Source of the DNA: Mycolicibacterium sp. CBMA 226
Lineage (GTDB): Bacteria; Actinomycetota; Actinomycetes; Mycobacteriales; Mycobacteriaceae
Assembly (NCBI RefSeq): GCF_009729075.1
Contig: NZ_VTGY01000035.1
Location: 1-64,000 of the forward strand
Length of the DNA stretch: 64,000 nucleotides
Direction of reading: 5' to 3'
Under the pieces are notes generated by a model, which saw nothing but the letters and a program-made list of their open reading frames with translations, had not been told where the DNA came from and made no database searches. How positions within the stretch are numbered: the first letter of the stretch is position 1; each line of letters begins with the position of its first letter. Shown in pieces: positions 50,047-59,001 of the stretch. Made by a program: the position numbers and the translations under genes.

Positions 50047-50052
50047 TAGGCT
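50047..50052 (+). promoter_or_regulatory. -10 box of ftsK (leaderless)
   Basis: TAGGCT followed by seven bases and the ftsK ATG at 50060, the same hexamer and spacing as for ribF. Confidence 0.55.
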
Positions 50053-50059
50053 GGCAGCC

Positions 50060-52705
50060 ATGGCGAGTAAAACCGCAACGAGCTCAGCTAACCGGGCCAA
50101 GGCCGGGTCGGCGAATCGTGGCGCAGCCGGTTCGGGGGCGCGTTCATCGAAGTCAGGCAGTGCAAAGTCGGGCCGGCCGGCGCGTCCGCCGGCCCCGAAA
50201 TCGCCCGCCCGTAAGCCGGCCCGCAAACCCGTGCCCCATCCGTCGCCGGTTGCTACCGCCGGTGCCGCAGTGGGCCGTGGCGCCCGCGCCGGCTGGTTGA
50301 TGCTCGCCAAGGGGGCCGGAACCACGGCCCGCAGCGTCGGCCGCGCACGCGAACTCGAGCCCGGACACCGCCGTGACGGCATCGCGCTGGCGCTGCTCGG
50401 CGTCGCCTTCCTGATCGCGGCAAGCTCCTGGTTCGACGCCGCCCGGCCGGTCGGCGCATGGCTCGACTACGGCGTCCGCACCGTCATCGGATCGGCGGTT
50501 GTGGTGCTGCCGGTCCTGCTGCTCGCGCTGGCCGTCACGCTGATGCGCACTCATCCGAACCCCGACGCCCGGCCCCGACTGATCCTCGGCGCCGCGATGA
50601 TCGGGCTGCCGGTCCTGGGCCTCTGGCACATCTGGGCCGGCGCGCCCACCGAACCAGGAGGGCGTCGCGGCGCGGCCGGGTTCGTCGGCTTCGTCATCGG
50701 CGGGCCGCTGTCCGACGGGCTGACGGTCTGGATCGCCACGCCGCTGCTCATCATGGGTGTGTTGTTCGGTCTGCTGCTGGTCACCGGCACGACGATCCGC
50801 GAACTGCCGGATACGTTGCGCTACATGGTGTCCGGTCGTCTGCGCGGCGACCACGGGGACGAGTACGACGACGCGCCGGCCGGCTTCGTCGACGATTTCT
50901 CTGATGATTTTTCAGATGGCTACTACGACGACCCGACCTATTCGCGGGACGAGCCCGAAGCCTGGCCCGGTTCGGACCAGACCACCGCAGCGATGACGCG
51001 GCCGCTGGGCCGCACGCCGATGGACAACTACCCGGTCGAGCCCGCGGCAGACGAGGCGCCGACCACGCCCGAGCCCGCGGCCAAGCCGTCGCGCCGCCGC
51101 AAGGCCCAGAACGTCGCGGATCCGGTGCCCACCAAGAAGGCCAGTGAAAAGGCCAGTGAAAAGGCCACGGATGACGGCTTGTCGATCGACCGTGTCATCG
51201 AGGGCGACTACACGCTGCCGCCGCTCGACCTGCTGGCCGACGGCGACCCGCCCAAGCGCGTCGGCCGCGACAACGACCGCATCATGTCGGCCATCTCCGA
51301 AGTCCTGGAGCAGTTCAAGGTCGATGCCACGGTCGTCGGCTTCCAGCGCGGCCCGACCGTCACGCGCTACGAGATCGAGCTGGGGCCCGGCGTCCGCGTC
51401 GAGCGGTTCACCCAGCTGCAGCGCAACCTCGCCTACGCGGTGGCCAACGAGCACATCCGCCTACTGGCCCCGATCCCCGGCAAGTCGTTGGTCGGTGTCG
51501 AGGTGCCGAACAGCGACCGCGAGATGGTGCGGCTCAAGGACGTGCTGAACGCGCCGAGCACCCGCAAGGACCACCATCCGATGGTGTTCGGCATCGGCAA
51601 GGACGTCGAAGGCCACTTCATCAGCTACAACCTGGCCAAGATGCCGCACCTCCTGGTGGCCGGCTCCACCGGTTCGGGTAAGTCCAGCTTCATCAACTCG
51701 ATGCTGGTGTCGCTGCTGCAGCGCGCCACCCCGGACGAGGTCCGGATGATCCTCGTTGACCCGAAGATGGTGGAATTCCCGCCCTACCAAGGCATTCCGC
51801 ACCTCATCACGCCCGTGATCATCGACCCGAAGAAAGCCGCCGCCGCGCTGGCCTGGCTGGTCGAGGAGATGGAGCAGCGCTACCAGGACATGAGCGCCAG
51901 CGGTGTCCGGCACATCGACGACTTCAACAAGAAGGTGCGCTCGGGCGAGATCACCGCGCCGCTGGGCAGCGAGCGGGTCTACAAGACCTACCCGTACATC
52001 CTGTGCGTCGTCGACGAGCTGGCCGACCTGATGATGCAGGCGCCGCGCGACGTGGAAGACGCGATCGTCCGCATCACCCAGAAGGCCCGCGCCGCGGGCA
52101 TCCACCTGGTACTGGCCACCCAGCAGCCGGTGGTGTCGGTGGTGACCGGTCTGATCAAGGCAAATGTGCCGTCCCGCATGGCATTCGGTGTCACCAACGC
52201 GACCAACTCGCGCGTCATCCTCGATCAGATCGGCGCCGAGAAGCTCACCGGTAAGGGTGACGGACTGTTCCAGCCGTCGGAGGCGCCCAAGCCCATCCGT
52301 GTGCAGGGCGCGTTCGTCAGCGACGACGAAATCCAGGCTGTCGTCGCCTTCACCAAACAGCAGGCCCAGCCCGAGTTCGTCGACGGCGTCACGGTCAAGA
52401 CCGTCGAGAAGCGCGACATCGACAGCGACATCGGCGACGACATGGACGTCTTCCTGCAGGCCGTGGAGCTGGTCGTGTCGAGCCAGTTCGGGTCGACCTC
52501 GATGCTGCAGCGCAAGTTGCGGGTCGGTTTCGCCAAGGCCGGCCGCCTGATGGACCTGATGGAAACGCGCGGCATCGTCGGGCCGTCCGAGGGCTCCAAG
52601 GCCCGCGAGGTGCTGGTCAAGCCCGACGAACTGGCCGGCACCCTGATGCTGATCCAGGGCGGCTCGGACGCCAACGGATCGATGGGCGACGAACCCGGAT
52701 TCTGA
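50060..52705 (+). CDS. ftsK: DNA translocase FtsK
   Basis: Septal DNA pump that clears chromosome termini and activates XerCD. The 881-residue protein has a basic Ala/Pro/Lys-rich N-terminus (~1-80) and four membrane helices (~115-260; e.g. IALALLGVAFLIAASSW). An acidic/proline linker (~280-400) and the RecA-like motor follow: Walker A LLVAGSTGSGKSSFIN and Walker B-type VVDELADLMM. The C-terminal gamma winged helix (MLQRKLRVGFAKAGRLMDL) reads KOPS/FRS. The linker contains a duplicated short unit KKASEKASEKA. ATG 50060. Confidence 0.96.
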   Translation: MASKTATSSANRAKAGSANRGAAGSGARSSKSGSAKSGRPARPPAPKSPARKPARKPVPHPSPVATAGAAVGRGARAGWLMLAKGAGTTARSVGRARELEPGHRRDGIALALLGVAFLIAASSWFDAARPVGAWLDYGVRTVIGSAVVVLPVLLLALAVTLMRTHPNPDARPRLILGAAMIGLPVLGLWHIWAGAPTEPGGRRGAAGFVGFVIGGPLSDGLTVWIATPLLIMGVLFGLLLVTGTTIRELPDTLRYMVSGRLRGDHGDEYDDAPAGFVDDFSDDFSDGYYDDPTYSRDEPEAWPGSDQTTAAMTRPLGRTPMDNYPVEPAADEAPTTPEPAAKPSRRRKAQNVADPVPTKKASEKASEKATDDGLSIDRVIEGDYTLPPLDLLADGDPPKRVGRDNDRIMSAISEVLEQFKVDATVVGFQRGPTVTRYEIELGPGVRVERFTQLQRNLAYAVANEHIRLLAPIPGKSLVGVEVPNSDREMVRLKDVLNAPSTRKDHHPMVFGIGKDVEGHFISYNLAKMPHLLVAGSTGSGKSSFINSMLVSLLQRATPDEVRMILVDPKMVEFPPYQGIPHLITPVIIDPKKAAAALAWLVEEMEQRYQDMSASGVRHIDDFNKKVRSGEITAPLGSERVYKTYPYILCVVDELADLMMQAPRDVEDAIVRITQKARAAGIHLVLATQQPVVSVVTGLIKANVPSRMAFGVTNATNSRVILDQIGAEKLTGKGDGLFQPSEAPKPIRVQGAFVSDDEIQAVVAFTKQQAQPEFVDGVTVKTVEKRDIDSDIGDDMDVFLQAVELVVSSQFGSTSMLQRKLRVGFAKAGRLMDLMETRGIVGPSEGSKAREVLVKPDELAGTLMLIQGGSDANGSMGDEPGF

Positions 52706-52706
52706 C

Positions 52707-52730
52707 CCGGTGTTACCGGGGTCACACCGG
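52707..52730 (+). terminator. Possible ftsK terminator hairpin
   Basis: CCGGTGT/ACACCGG with a ten-base loop begins two bases after the ftsK stop. There is no T-tract and the stem is only 7 bp, so the call is weak. Confidence 0.4.
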
Positions 52731-52815
52731 CGCTGATCGGCGGTGCGGATAACAACTTCGGGTGGTGGCGGGCGGCGCCGACTGTGGGAGGCTGGACTCC
52801 TAAGGAGGCTTTGCC

Positions 52816-53331
52816 GTGGTTGACATTTCGCGCAGCACCGAGTCCGAAGCCGAGCTCGATGCGGAGTTCGAGTCCTGGGCCCGTAGCCGGCCTGCGCTGA
52901 CAGCGGTCACCGACTTCGGATTCCGGAAGACGACCGCCCACCAGCTGGTTCCCGTGCTGTACGTGCTCGCCGTCGTGGGCGCGCTGGTGTCCTACGTGTC
53001 GGTCGCCGTCGTGGCGTTCGGGTCGTCGGCCTTGGTGGGCGTGTTCTGGCTGCTCGTTGCCGGACCTGTCGTGTGCGTCACGATCGTGTTGGTGGCGCGG
53101 GTGCTGCTCGAGTCCCTGCTGGCGGTCCTGGCGATGGGGCGGCAGGTCGACGAGGCGAACGAGCTGGTCCTCGAGATCGCCGAGCTGGTGATCGGGATCT
53201 CGGACAAGGTCGAGGTGATTCCGACGCTGCCGTTCGGCCGCGGCGGGCGTTCGCGCCGGCGCGCGGCGATCATGGACATGCGGGACCGTATCGTCGCTCG
53301 CAAGGCCGCGGCCGCGACCGGCGAATCCTGA
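52816..53331 (+). CDS. DUF4282 membrane protein
   Basis: Protein of 171 residues with a charged N-terminus, a TDFGFRKTTAHQLVPVLYVL segment characteristic of DUF4282 (F.k..T...), two membrane helices (~44-68 and ~74-98) and a basic C-terminal tail. GTG at 52816 with a very strong AAGGAGG. Function unknown. Lies alone between ftsK and the dehydrogenase. Confidence 0.82.
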   Translation: MVDISRSTESEAELDAEFESWARSRPALTAVTDFGFRKTTAHQLVPVLYVLAVVGALVSYVSVAVVAFGSSALVGVFWLLVAGPVVCVTIVLVARVLLESLLAVLAMGRQVDEANELVLEIAELVIGISDKVEVIPTLPFGRGGRSRRRAAIMDMRDRIVARKAAAATGES

Positions 53332-53392
53332 CACCCGATGTACAACTGGCCGTTGTTGTGCGGGCGCCTTCGGCCGCAATAGCGTTCACCGG

Positions 53393-54442
53393 ATGTACGC
53401 GCTGACGGTGCAGCCCGGCGAGGCCAATTCGCTCGCGGTGACCGAAGTCGACGACCCGGTGCCCGGCCCGGGAGAGTTGCTGGCCAAAGGGCTGGCAGTT
53501 GGGGTGTGTGGCACCGACAAGGAGATCGCGCGCGGCGAGTACGGCTGGGCCCCGCCCGGACGCGACCGATTGGTGATGGGCCACGAGTCGCTCGGCCGTG
53601 TCGAGCAGGCGCCGGCCGGCAGCGGCTTCGGCGTCGGCGACCTGGTGGTCGGAGTGGTGCGCAGGCCCGACCCGGTGCCGTGCGGGGCGTGCGCGCACGG
53701 CCAGTTCGACATGTGCCGCAACGGCGAGTATACCGAGCGCGGGATCAAGCAGATCGACGGCTACTGCAGCCAATTGTGGTGTGTGGAAACCGAATACGCG
53801 GTGAAGTTGGATCCGCGACTGGAACATGTCGGGATGCTCCTGGAGCCGACGACCGTAGTCGCCAAGGCCTGGGAACAGATTCAGCTGATAGGTCAGCGGG
53901 CCTGGTTCGAGCCCAAGAGTGTGCTGATCACCGGAGCCGGGCCCATCGGATTGTTGGCCGCGATGCTCGGTGTGCAGCGGGCTCTGGATGTGCACGTCGT
54001 CGACGTCGCGGCCGACGGCCCGAAGCCCGCGCTGGTGGCTGCGTTAGGGGCTACCTATCACCATGACGGAGTCGACACCGCGGCCCAAGCAGTCAAGCCG
54101 GACGTGGTGATCGAGGCCACCGGGGTCAGTGAGGTGGCCTTCGACGCAATGTGCGACACCGGCTCCTATGGCATCACCTGTCTCACGGGCGTCACCCCGA
54201 CAGGGCACAACCTCACCATCGATATGGGCAAGATGAATCGCACCGTGGTACTGGAGAACGACGCCATCGTCGGGTCGGTGAACGCGAACCTGTCGCACTA
54301 CCGGCAGGCTGCCGATGCGTTGGCCAAGGCGGATCCGGCCTGGCTGGACCGGATGATCACGCGCCGCGTGCCACTGTCGCAGTTCGGCGATGCCTTCGAC
54401 GGCTCTGCGGTGGACGTGAAGGTCGCAATCACGCTGGAATGA
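53393..54442 (+). CDS. Zinc-dependent glucose 1-dehydrogenase-type MDR oxidoreductase
   Basis: Medium-chain dehydrogenase of 349 residues. Catalytic zinc residues in VGVCGTDKEIARGEYG (Cys ~39) and VMGHESLGRVEQ (His/Glu). Structural zinc cluster in PCGACAHGQFDMCRNGEYTE, where the usual fourth Cys pattern is reduced. The segment GYCSQLWCVE then LEPTTVVAKAWEQI (Glu) is typical of archaeal-type glucose dehydrogenases. Rossmann LITGAGPIGLLAAM (~178). TAGCGT lies seven bases before the ATG, so it may be leaderless. The glucosidase gene starts four bases after the stop. Confidence 0.85.
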   Translation: MYALTVQPGEANSLAVTEVDDPVPGPGELLAKGLAVGVCGTDKEIARGEYGWAPPGRDRLVMGHESLGRVEQAPAGSGFGVGDLVVGVVRRPDPVPCGACAHGQFDMCRNGEYTERGIKQIDGYCSQLWCVETEYAVKLDPRLEHVGMLLEPTTVVAKAWEQIQLIGQRAWFEPKSVLITGAGPIGLLAAMLGVQRALDVHVVDVAADGPKPALVAALGATYHHDGVDTAAQAVKPDVVIEATGVSEVAFDAMCDTGSYGITCLTGVTPTGHNLTIDMGKMNRTVVLENDAIVGSVNANLSHYRQAADALAKADPAWLDRMITRRVPLSQFGDAFDGSAVDVKVAITLE

Positions 54443-54446
54443 ACAG

Positions 54447-57134
54447 GTGAACGAATCCGGTGGGGCCGAGCGCGCGCGGGTCCGGTCGTTCGGCACGCTC
54501 GACGGCGGTCTGCGTGCGGCCAGCGACTGGTACCTGTGGGGTCCGTACCTCAGCGAGAGGCAGTGGGGGACCGTGCGCGAGGACTACAGCATCGACGGGG
54601 ACGCCTGGAATTACCTGCCGCACGACCACGCCCGGTCTCGGGCGTACCGCTGGGGTGAGGACGGACTGGCAGGATTCAGTGATGTGGAACAGCGGCTGTG
54701 CCTGTCGCTGGCGCTGTGGAACGGCCGCGATCCGATCCTCAAGGAACGGGCCTTCGGCCTGACCGGTGACGAGGGCAACCACGGCGAGGACGTCAAAGAA
54801 TATTGGTGGTACCTCGACGCGGTGCCGAGCCACGCGCTCAATCACTGGCGATATCACTATCCGCAGCAAGCGTTTCCCTATCAACAGCTGGTGCAGGAGA
54901 ACGGCCGGCGCGGGAGACTCGATCCCGAGTATGAACTGCTGGACACCGGCGTATTCGACCGAGACCAGTACTGGGTGGTGGACGTCGAGTACGCCAAGGC
55001 CGACCCGACCGATGTGCTGATGACCGTCGACATCACGAATGCGGGCCCCGACACCGACATGATCCATGTCCTGCCGACGCTGTGGTACCGCAACACCTGG
55101 TCATGGAAAAATGGCAGTGCACCAATGGAATTGGTGGGTGCGGACGGGGTGGTGCGAACCACGCATCCATTCCTCGGCGACGTGGAATGGTTACCAGGGC
55201 CCCATCCCGACGGGTCTGCGCCGGAACTTCTGTTCTGCGACAACGAAACCAACCTGGCCCGGCTGTACGGGGTTGCGCCCTCGCCGCAATATCCCAAGGA
55301 CGGGATCAACGATCATGTCGTGAGCGGTGCGCATAGCGTCAATCCGGCCGGGCGCGGGTCGAAATGCGCGGCGTGGTACCGGCTGACCGTCGAGCCGGGC
55401 CAGACCGCGCAAGTGCGGTTGCGCCTTCGACCCAAAGGCGAACTACCAGATGCGTTGGGGGACAGCTACACCCGGGTACGCACCCAGCGCCGTATCGAAG
55501 CCGACGAGTTCTACCGCGGCCTCACGCCCCCGGAAGCGTCGGCCGACGAGGCTGCCGTCATGCGGCAGGCCTTCGCGGGGATGCTGTGGAGCAAGCAGTT
55601 CTACCACTATGACGTGGCCCGCTGGATCGATGGCGATCCGAGCCAGCCGGCGCCGCCCACGCAGCGGCGAGCCGGACGCAACGCCCGCTGGCGCAGCTTC
55701 GAGGCGTTCGATGTGATGTCCATGCCCGACACCTGGGAGTACCCGTGGTTCGCGGCGTGGGACCTGGCTTTCCACTGCGTTCCGCTGGCCCACATCGATC
55801 CGGCTTTCGCGAAATACCAGTTGTCGCTGCTGTGCCGTGAATGGTTCCAGCATCCCACCGGAGCGCTACCGGCGTACGAATGGGACTTCGGCGACGTGAA
55901 CCCGCCCGTGCAGGCGTGGGCCGCACTGGAGGTCTTCGCCATCGACGGGGGCCGCGACGTCGACTTCCTCAGCCAGATCTTCGACAAGCTGCTGGTCAAC
56001 TTCACCTGGTGGGTGAACCGCGAGGACGCCAACGGCACCAACCTCTTCGAGGGCGGGTTCATGGGCCTGGACAACATCGGGGCGCTTGACCGGTCGCATC
56101 TGCCAGTGTCCGGGGTCCTGGAGCAGTCCGACGCGACCGGGTGGATGGCCAGTTATGCACTGTCGATGGCGACCATCGCGGGCGTGCTGCATGGCACGGG
56201 CCGGCGGCCGGCCATGGACTTGGTGCACAAGTTCCTCGAGCACTTCGCGGTGATCTCCGACGCGTTGGAGAACCTGGGTACCTGGGACGAGGACGACGGT
56301 TTGTTCTACGACCTGCTGGTGCTGCCTGCCGGCACCTCGGTGCCGATCCGTGCCCGGTCCATGGTCTCGATGATCCCGCTGCTGGCGGCCGCGCTGGTTG
56401 ACCAGGCCGCCATCGACCGGGCGCTGGCCACCGACAAGCGCTTCGCGGCCTACTTGAACCAGCGTGATCACCCGCCGGCCACTCGCGGAATCGCGGGAAG
56501 TCGTCAGATGCTGGTGGCGGCGGTGGGGCTGCCACGAGTGCGCAGACTGTTCCAGAAGCTGTTCGACTCCGCGGAATTCCTGTCGCCCCATGGGTTGCGG
56601 TCACTGTCGGCGTATCACCGGGACCATCCGTATGTCCTGGAGGTGGCGGGTGTACGCGCAGCGATCAGCTACGAGCCCGCCGAGTCGACCACCGGCATGT
56701 TCGGCGGCAACTCCAATTGGCGTGGGCCGGTGTGGTTTCCGTTGAATTACCTGGTTGCCACCGCGCTGGAGCGATATCACGAGTTCTTCGGAGACGAACT
56801 CACCGTCGAATACCCGACCGGATCGGGTCACACCGTGACGCTGGATACGGTGGCAGCTGACCTCTGGCAGCGCATGGTGTCCATCTTCTTGGTCGGCGCC
56901 GATGGGACCCGACCGTGTTTCGGGGGTACGCACCGCCTGCAGACCGATCCGCGCTGGCGCGACAACATCGTGTTCTCGGAGTACTTTCACGGCGACAACG
57001 GCGCCGGCCTGGGGGCCAGCCACCAGACCGGGTGGACGGGGTTGGTCGCTGACGTGATCCGCCGGCGTCATCGTGCGGTGCCGCCGATCGCGGAGATCAT
57101 TGCTCAGTTGATCACCGGCAGGCCGGTGGCGTGA
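54447..57134 (+). CDS. GH63/MGH1-like glycoside hydrolase (large alpha-glucosidase)
   Basis: Protein of 895 residues without a signal peptide. N-terminal beta domain (SDWYLWGPYLSERQWGTVRE near residue 27, RAYRWGEDGLAGFSD) and a C-terminal (alpha/alpha)6 barrel. Candidate general acid Asp in YPWFAAWDLAFHC (~435); the block GGNSNWRGPVWFPLNYL (~755) forms the other half of the GH63-type active site. GTG at 54447, four bases after the glucose dehydrogenase stop. The pair suggests intracellular release of glucose from a glucoside followed by oxidation. Mycobacterial glucosylglycerate hydrolase is also GH63 but half this size. Confidence 0.85.
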   Translation: MNESGGAERARVRSFGTLDGGLRAASDWYLWGPYLSERQWGTVREDYSIDGDAWNYLPHDHARSRAYRWGEDGLAGFSDVEQRLCLSLALWNGRDPILKERAFGLTGDEGNHGEDVKEYWWYLDAVPSHALNHWRYHYPQQAFPYQQLVQENGRRGRLDPEYELLDTGVFDRDQYWVVDVEYAKADPTDVLMTVDITNAGPDTDMIHVLPTLWYRNTWSWKNGSAPMELVGADGVVRTTHPFLGDVEWLPGPHPDGSAPELLFCDNETNLARLYGVAPSPQYPKDGINDHVVSGAHSVNPAGRGSKCAAWYRLTVEPGQTAQVRLRLRPKGELPDALGDSYTRVRTQRRIEADEFYRGLTPPEASADEAAVMRQAFAGMLWSKQFYHYDVARWIDGDPSQPAPPTQRRAGRNARWRSFEAFDVMSMPDTWEYPWFAAWDLAFHCVPLAHIDPAFAKYQLSLLCREWFQHPTGALPAYEWDFGDVNPPVQAWAALEVFAIDGGRDVDFLSQIFDKLLVNFTWWVNREDANGTNLFEGGFMGLDNIGALDRSHLPVSGVLEQSDATGWMASYALSMATIAGVLHGTGRRPAMDLVHKFLEHFAVISDALENLGTWDEDDGLFYDLLVLPAGTSVPIRARSMVSMIPLLAAALVDQAAIDRALATDKRFAAYLNQRDHPPATRGIAGSRQMLVAAVGLPRVRRLFQKLFDSAEFLSPHGLRSLSAYHRDHPYVLEVAGVRAAISYEPAESTTGMFGGNSNWRGPVWFPLNYLVATALERYHEFFGDELTVEYPTGSGHTVTLDTVAADLWQRMVSIFLVGADGTRPCFGGTHRLQTDPRWRDNIVFSEYFHGDNGAGLGASHQTGWTGLVADVIRRRHRAVPPIAEIIAQLITGRPVA

Positions 57135-57213
57135 CGCCGGCGATGTGGACTCAGCACTTCCCGAACGGGCAGACATCATCCAGCCAGGAGGGGGCGTGGC
57201 GTCACACCACACC

Positions 57214-57735
57214 TCATAGCGTGACCAGCATCCGGGTGTTGCCCAGGGTGTTCGGCTTGACGTAGGAGAGGTCGAGGAACTCCGCGACACCGGTGTCGTA
57301 CGAGCGGCACATCTCCTCGTAGACTTCGGCGGTGACGGGCGTGCCCTCGATCTCCTTGAAGCCGTGCCGGCTGAAGAAATCGGTCTCGAAGGTCAGCACG
57401 AAGACGCGCTGCAACTGCAGCTCCCGGGCCACGTCGAGCAGCTTGGCCACCACCGCGTGCCCGACGCCCATGCCGCGCACCTTGGGATGGGCCGCGACGG
57501 TACGCACCTCGCCGAGATCGGCCCACAGCACGTGCAATGCGCCACAGCCCACGATGTCGCCCTGCAGGTCGGCCACCCAGAATTCCTGGACCGCCTCGTA
57601 GAGGGTCACGAGGTTCTTCTCCAGCAGGATTTTCCCCGCGTAGATGTCGACCAGGGCCTTGATGCCCGGGACGTCGGATGTCCGGGCGCGGCGAACCACC
57701 AGCCCGGTGGTGGCGGGTTTCGGTGCGTCGCTCAC
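57214..57735 (-). CDS. argA: Amino-acid N-acetyltransferase (ArgA, Rv2747-like)
   Basis: GNAT-fold N-acetylglutamate synthase, first step of arginine synthesis; 173 residues, the short stand-alone mycobacterial form without the kinase-like domain. GNAT acetyl-CoA motif VAAHPKVRGMGVGHAVVAKL (~78), plus FETDFFSRHGFKEI. GTG at 57735 six bases after TACCCT (plus 57742-57747), so probably leaderless. Divergent from pgsA3, with about 55 bases between the two starts. Confidence 0.9.
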   Translation of the reverse strand: MSDAPKPATTGLVVRRARTSDVPGIKALVDIYAGKILLEKNLVTLYEAVQEFWVADLQGDIVGCGALHVLWADLGEVRTVAAHPKVRGMGVGHAVVAKLLDVARELQLQRVFVLTFETDFFSRHGFKEIEGTPVTAEVYEEMCRSYDTGVAEFLDLSYVKPNTLGNTRMLVTL

Positions 57736-57778
57736 ATGTGGAGGGTATCGGCTGGGTATCGCCCGGTAGGTGACCGGA

Positions 57779-57784
57779 TATCCT
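57779..57784 (+). promoter_or_regulatory. -10 box of pgsA3 (leaderless)
   Basis: TATCCT followed by GTGTCG and the GTG at 57791. The argA -10 faces the other way at 57742-57747, so two leaderless promoters share about 55 bases. Confidence 0.5.
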
Positions 57785-57790
57785 GTGTCG

Positions 57791-58378
57791 GTGACAGGCC
57801 AGTCAGATACCGATCCGCGCGCCTCGCGTGCCGGCGTGGCGAACATCGCCAACCTACTGACCGGCCTGCGGATCGTGCTGGTTCCGGTGTTCCTGGTGGC
57901 CCTTTTCGTCGGTGATGGACACGAAACACGTTGGCGGATAGTGGCTTTCGTTGTATTCGTGGTCGCCGTCATCACCGACCGGTTCGACGGCGAGATCGCC
58001 CGCAGCTTCGACATGGTCACCGAATTCGGCAAGCTGGCCGACCCGATCGCGGACAAGGCCCTGATCGGGGCCGCACTGATCGGGCTGTCGATGCTCGGCG
58101 ACCTGCCGTGGTGGATCACCGTCGTGATCCTGGTGCGCGAGCTCGCGGTGACGCTGCTGCGCTTCGCGGTGATCCGGCGCGGCGTCATTCCCGCCAGCCG
58201 TGGCGGCAAGCTGAAGACGCTGGTGCAGGCCGTGGCCATCGGGCTGTTCATCCTGCCCCTGCACGAGTGGCAGCTCCCGTGGCTGACGACGACAGCATGG
58301 GTTTTCATGTGGAGTGCGGTCGTGCTGACCGTCCTGACCGGCATCGATTACGTCGTCTCGGCTTTCCGTCGTCCCTGA
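57791..58378 (+). CDS. pgsA3: CDP-diacylglycerol-glycerol-3-phosphate phosphatidyltransferase-like (PgsA3)
   Basis: CDP-alcohol phosphatidyltransferase of 195 residues with several membrane helices. The complete family motif D-x2-DG-x2-AR-x8-G-x3-D-x3-D is present: it starts DRFDGEIAR (~62), continues FGKLAD and ends with Asp in PIADK. Followed by RELAVTLLRFAVIRRG. Makes phosphatidylglycerophosphate in the membrane; the exact lipid product of PgsA3 is not settled. GTG 57791 chosen for its -10 spacing. Confidence 0.92.
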   Translation: MTGQSDTDPRASRAGVANIANLLTGLRIVLVPVFLVALFVGDGHETRWRIVAFVVFVVAVITDRFDGEIARSFDMVTEFGKLADPIADKALIGAALIGLSMLGDLPWWITVVILVRELAVTLLRFAVIRRGVIPASRGGKLKTLVQAVAIGLFILPLHEWQLPWLTTTAWVFMWSAVVLTVLTGIDYVVSAFRRP

Positions 58379-58390
58379 TTCGGGCCGCCC

Positions 58391-58420
58391 GGGAACCAAA
58401 GCGGTGCGTCGCCGCGTTGG
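58391..58420 (+). promoter_or_regulatory. SigE-type promoter of clgR
   Basis: GGGAAC (58391-58396), an 18-base spacer and CGTTGG (58415-58420) match the mycobacterial extracytoplasmic SigE pattern (GGAAC ... CGTT). It lies about 75 bases before the clgR ATG. The clgR-pspA operon is known to be SigE-dependent in M. tuberculosis. Confidence 0.8.
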
Positions 58421-58493
58421 TGCCTACAAGACCGTGTAGAACGGGTGATCCGGCCGGGCTGCGCGGCTGTTACTCAGGTTGAAGGGAAACGCG

Positions 58494-58847
58494 ATGACGA
58501 CATCTGGGCAGGCGAAACGCCGGGAATCGATGCTGTTGCGTGAGGTCATCGGCGATGTGCTGCGGCAGGCCCGTACGGGGCAGGGTCGCACACTGCGCGA
58601 GGTGTCGGACGGTGCCCGGGTGAGCCTGGGCTACCTGTCCGAGGTCGAGCGGGGCCGCAAGGAACCGTCGAGTGAGCTGCTGGGTGCCATCTGCGGCGCC
58701 TTGGACGTGCCGCTGTCACAGGTGCTGGCCGACGCCGCCGAGCAGATGCTGCTCACCGAGCGCGCCGAGGCCGACCGCACGGTGTCGAACATCGACGTCG
58801 CGACCAAGGTCGTCATCCCGCAGCATCTCGCGATGGCAGTCGCCTGA
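58494..58847 (+). CDS. clgR: Transcriptional regulator ClgR
   Basis: XRE/Cro-type activator of protease (clp) and envelope-stress genes; 117 residues. HTH in TLREVSDGARVSLGYLSEVE then RGRKEPSSELLGAICGAL (~33-70). ATG at 58494 with GAAGGGA upstream. The C-terminus ends HLAMAVA, a small-hydrophobic tail of the sort recognised by Clp proteases, which are known to degrade ClgR. First gene of the Psp operon, with pspA 154 bases downstream. Confidence 0.95.
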   Translation: MTTSGQAKRRESMLLREVIGDVLRQARTGQGRTLREVSDGARVSLGYLSEVERGRKEPSSELLGAICGALDVPLSQVLADAAEQMLLTERAEADRTVSNIDVATKVVIPQHLAMAVA

Positions 58848-59001
58848 CCGCTGTCGAAACCGCCGCGCGGCAATCCTGCATGCGGGCTGCGTAGGGCTGT
58901 CCATACCCACTAGGTTGGCTGTAGACGCGCTGCCACCGATGCGGCCGGCGACCTGACAACCGATCCCGAATCAACGAACGACACGAAGGCGGACCGATCT
59001 C

